Assembly: GCA_002360495.1 (NCBI GenBank)
Contig: DEQO01000096.1
Span: 1 to 7,199, forward strand
DNA from: Flavobacteriales bacterium UBA3364
GTDB taxonomy: Bacteria > Bacteroidota > Bacteroidia > Flavobacteriales_F > PHOS-HE28
Direction of reading: 5' to 3'
Length of the DNA stretch: 7,199 nucleotides
In this document: in pieces, positions 5,592 through 7,199 of the stretch
Layout of the letters: each line of letters begins with the position of its first letter
Position numbering within the stretch: the stretch's first letter is position 1
Position numbers and translations under genes: made by a program
The notes under the pieces: generated by a model
The model's input: the letters and a program-made list of their open reading frames with translations, nothing else
Told to the model about the DNA's origin: nothing
Database searches by the model: none

Positions 5592-7199
5592 ATGAGGCGC
5601 GTGCTCTTTCTCCTTCCCGTGCTGTTGCATTTCTCGTTATCGCACGCGGTTACCGTGGAGATATCGATAGAGCAGTCACCTGTGTGCAGCCACGCGGTCG
5701 GGATACTCAGTGCCTTTGCATCGGGTGGCGTGTCACCGTACGCCTACCAATGGAGCACTGGTTCCACATCCTCCACCATCAGCGGACTTACCGCTGGCAC
5801 CTACTCGGTAACGGTTACGGATGCGAACGCTGAAGTAGCCACTGCCGATCTTACGCTGGAGGCGCTCACGGAGTGGACGATGATAGGCATGGGCTCGCAC
5901 AACTATTGCCCTGGTCAAGGGCCTTATGGCCATATCTCCGCAGGCTACTTCCTCGCAGGCGGTGATCAGTTCTCCACCGACCTATCGGCGGCGTTCCCGC
6001 TCAGTATCGATGCGACCACAACCGACTTCTTCAACCCGAACATGTCGCCTGCCTGGTTGGGGAACGGGTACATTATCCATGGCTCGTACTCCGGTGAGCC
6101 GATCACCTTCACCGATGCAACAGGTTGCCCGGGCACCATCTCTGGACACGCCGCTGGCCCTGTGGTTTGGCCCACGGTGACGAGTGTTGAGGTTGCTCCA
6201 TCATGCGGCCCGAACCCGAACGGTAACATCGTCGTTTTTCGAACGGGAGGCAGCAATTCGAGTTTGCATGGCCCGAACAACACCTCGCATTGGGACACGG
6301 GCGTCGATCAGCAAGAGCCCTTCTATAACGTGCCAGCCGGCGGGCATTGGTTGGTCCAGACGACCCGGACACCGGGCCCCAACAGTTTGAATTGGGACTA
6401 CTTGCCGGCTGCGCAATGCGGCGATTCCATCTATGTCGTGGTGCCCGATGCCGGTCCTGCTTGCGGCGAGCTGAGCGGCACGGTATACATCGATCTGAAT
6501 GAGGATTGCGTGCATGATGTGGACGAGATCGGTGCCGCTTACCAGGTACTGACCATCGAGCCTGGGCCACGATACACGAGCACGGACTTCAGCGGGAACT
6601 ACACGGCCAACGTGCCCTTGGGAACCTACACGATCACGGCATGGAACGACGCACTGGAAGCGGTATGTCCCGCTCAAGCGACCGTGTCTTCGCTGATTGC
6701 TTCCGTAGAGTTGGATCTGCCCGTGATCGGTACTGCTGGTCCTGCGCCGGACCTGTGGGCCACGCTGGTGAGCGGCCCTGCGCGGCCCGGATTTGAGCTG
6801 ATCTATACCATGCGCGCGCGAAACCTGAACTACGGACCGAGCGGCGTGGTCACCGCCACGTTCACGGCAGATGCCATCACGCCCATCATCAGCGTGGATC
6901 CGCTGCCTGATATCACTTCGGGGCAGACCCTTACCTGGATACTTCCGAATGTGCTACCCTTCGCTCAGCCGTGGTTCCAGGTGAGGGTACAAGTGCCGCC
7001 CGATGTGGGTTTGATCGGCACCTACCTCTCCGCCGGCTGGCAGCTCACATCGGCCAACCTCGACCTGAACCCGGTGAACAACAGCACCACGCTCAATACG
7101 CTTGTCACCGGCAGCTACGACCCGAACGACAAGCTCGTTGAGCCGCGCGACTTCTACCACATCGAGAACGACAGCATCCTGGACTACACCATCCGCTTC
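5592..7199 (+). CDS. SprB-repeat / DUF7619-like exported protein, 3' end beyond window (paralog 4)
   Basis: I translated this frame by hand: it is open for 536 codons from the ATG at 5592 to the last base, so the gene continues past the right edge. The start is 5 bases after gene 3 and gives a signal peptide (1-19, ending SHA). Order: a canonical SprB repeat (20 to about 88, with GGVSPYAYQWSTG and TAGTYSVTVTD); a segment ending in TDATGCPGT (GCPG 178-181); a SprB-like unit from C205 with AGGHWLVQ; an SdrD-B-like segment (about 291-359) with DLNEDC (301-306) followed by VHDVDE; a DUF11-like domain from SGPARPGF (394) with VQVPPDV; and GSYDPNDK (507-514) opening the DUF7619-like module. After that motif it departs from the others: DFYHIENDSILDY stands where they have (D/G)EDEWIDY. 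A T9SS tail is expected beyond the edge but not seen. By family plan it is an exported surface protein. Confidence 0.92.
   Translation, partial: MRRVLFLLPVLLHFSLSHAVTVEISIEQSPVCSHAVGILSAFASGGVSPYAYQWSTGSTSSTISGLTAGTYSVTVTDANAEVATADLTLEALTEWTMIGMGSHNYCPGQGPYGHISAGYFLAGGDQFSTDLSAAFPLSIDATTTDFFNPNMSPAWLGNGYIIHGSYSGEPITFTDATGCPGTISGHAAGPVVWPTVTSVEVAPSCGPNPNGNIVVFRTGGSNSSLHGPNNTSHWDTGVDQQEPFYNVPAGGHWLVQTTRTPGPNSLNWDYLPAAQCGDSIYVVVPDAGPACGELSGTVYIDLNEDCVHDVDEIGAAYQVLTIEPGPRYTSTDFSGNYTANVPLGTYTITAWNDALEAVCPAQATVSSLIASVELDLPVIGTAGPAPDLWATLVSGPARPGFELIYTMRARNLNYGPSGVVTATFTADAITPIISVDPLPDITSGQTLTWILPNVLPFAQPWFQVRVQVPPDVGLIGTYLSAGWQLTSANLDLNPVNNSTTLNTLVTGSYDPNDKLVEPRDFYHIENDSILDYTIRF

Larger units (their letters stand above)
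1..7199 (+). other. Tandem array of four paralogs, probable single transcription unit
   Basis: Four genes of one family follow each other on the same strand with gaps of 4 (1055-1058), 7 (3297-3303) and 5 bases (5587-5591). None of the gaps can hold a promoter or a hairpin terminator, and none of the starts has a G-rich Shine-Dalgarno sequence before it, as is common in Bacteroidota. Co-transcription, perhaps with translational coupling, is inferred. Both array ends lie outside the window, so copy number and promoter are unknown. Confidence 0.8.

Noticed and set aside
5340..5630. Minus-strand frame resembling another at 748-1113
   Set aside because: The two antisense products look alike only because the sorting-tail DNA of genes 1 and 3 is duplicated; no independent sign of coding was seen.
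5387..5833. Plus-strand frame bridging the end of gene 3 and the start of gene 4
   Set aside because: It is out of frame with both genes, which have clear homology and a signal peptide across the same bases; it is a shadow.
1..7199. Mobile element, CRISPR array, tRNA or rRNA
   Set aside because: No transposase-like protein, terminal inverted repeats, regularly spaced short repeats or RNA gene was seen; the repeats present are coding paralog similarity.

Overview
The window looks like a piece of a Bacteroidota genome, probably a high-GC member of the Flavobacteriales. The reasons are the type IX secretion (T9SS) sorting tails, the SprB-like repeats, the absence of Shine-Dalgarno sequences before the starts, and base composition that by eye is well above 50% GC. 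The genus cannot be fixed from this sequence.

Layout: four paralogous genes lie head-to-tail on the + strand and fill nearly the whole window. Gene 1 (codons from base 2 to 1054) is a 3' fragment cut by the left edge. Gene 2 (1059-3296, 745 aa) and gene 3 (3304-5586, 760 aa) are complete. Gene 4 (5592-7199) is open at the right edge. The gaps are only 4, 7 and 5 bases, so this looks like one transcription unit that continues in both directions. No promoter, terminator, RNA gene, mobile element or CRISPR array was found, and there is no non-coding stretch longer than 7 bases.

Protein plan, N to C: signal peptide; a SprB-like beta-sandwich repeat; two further SprB-like or unrecognised segments; a segment with a D-x-N-x-(D/N)-C loop resembling SdrD-B / calcium-loop modules; a DUF11-like domain with a (V/L)QVPPDV motif; a module starting at GSYDPNDK that I match from memory to the DUF7619-type family; and a T9SS type A sorting domain of about 75 residues. 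No catalytic domain was seen. The simplest reading is a family of large exported, cell-surface or secreted structural or adhesive proteins with diverse N-terminal halves on a shared C-terminal export chassis.

Most notable are the mosaic pattern of similarity between the paralogs, including a 68-base tract identical in genes 2 and 3, the nearly shared tails of genes 1 and 3 with a different tail in gene 2, and a framework of eight conserved cysteines in the N-terminal halves of genes 2, 3 and 4.
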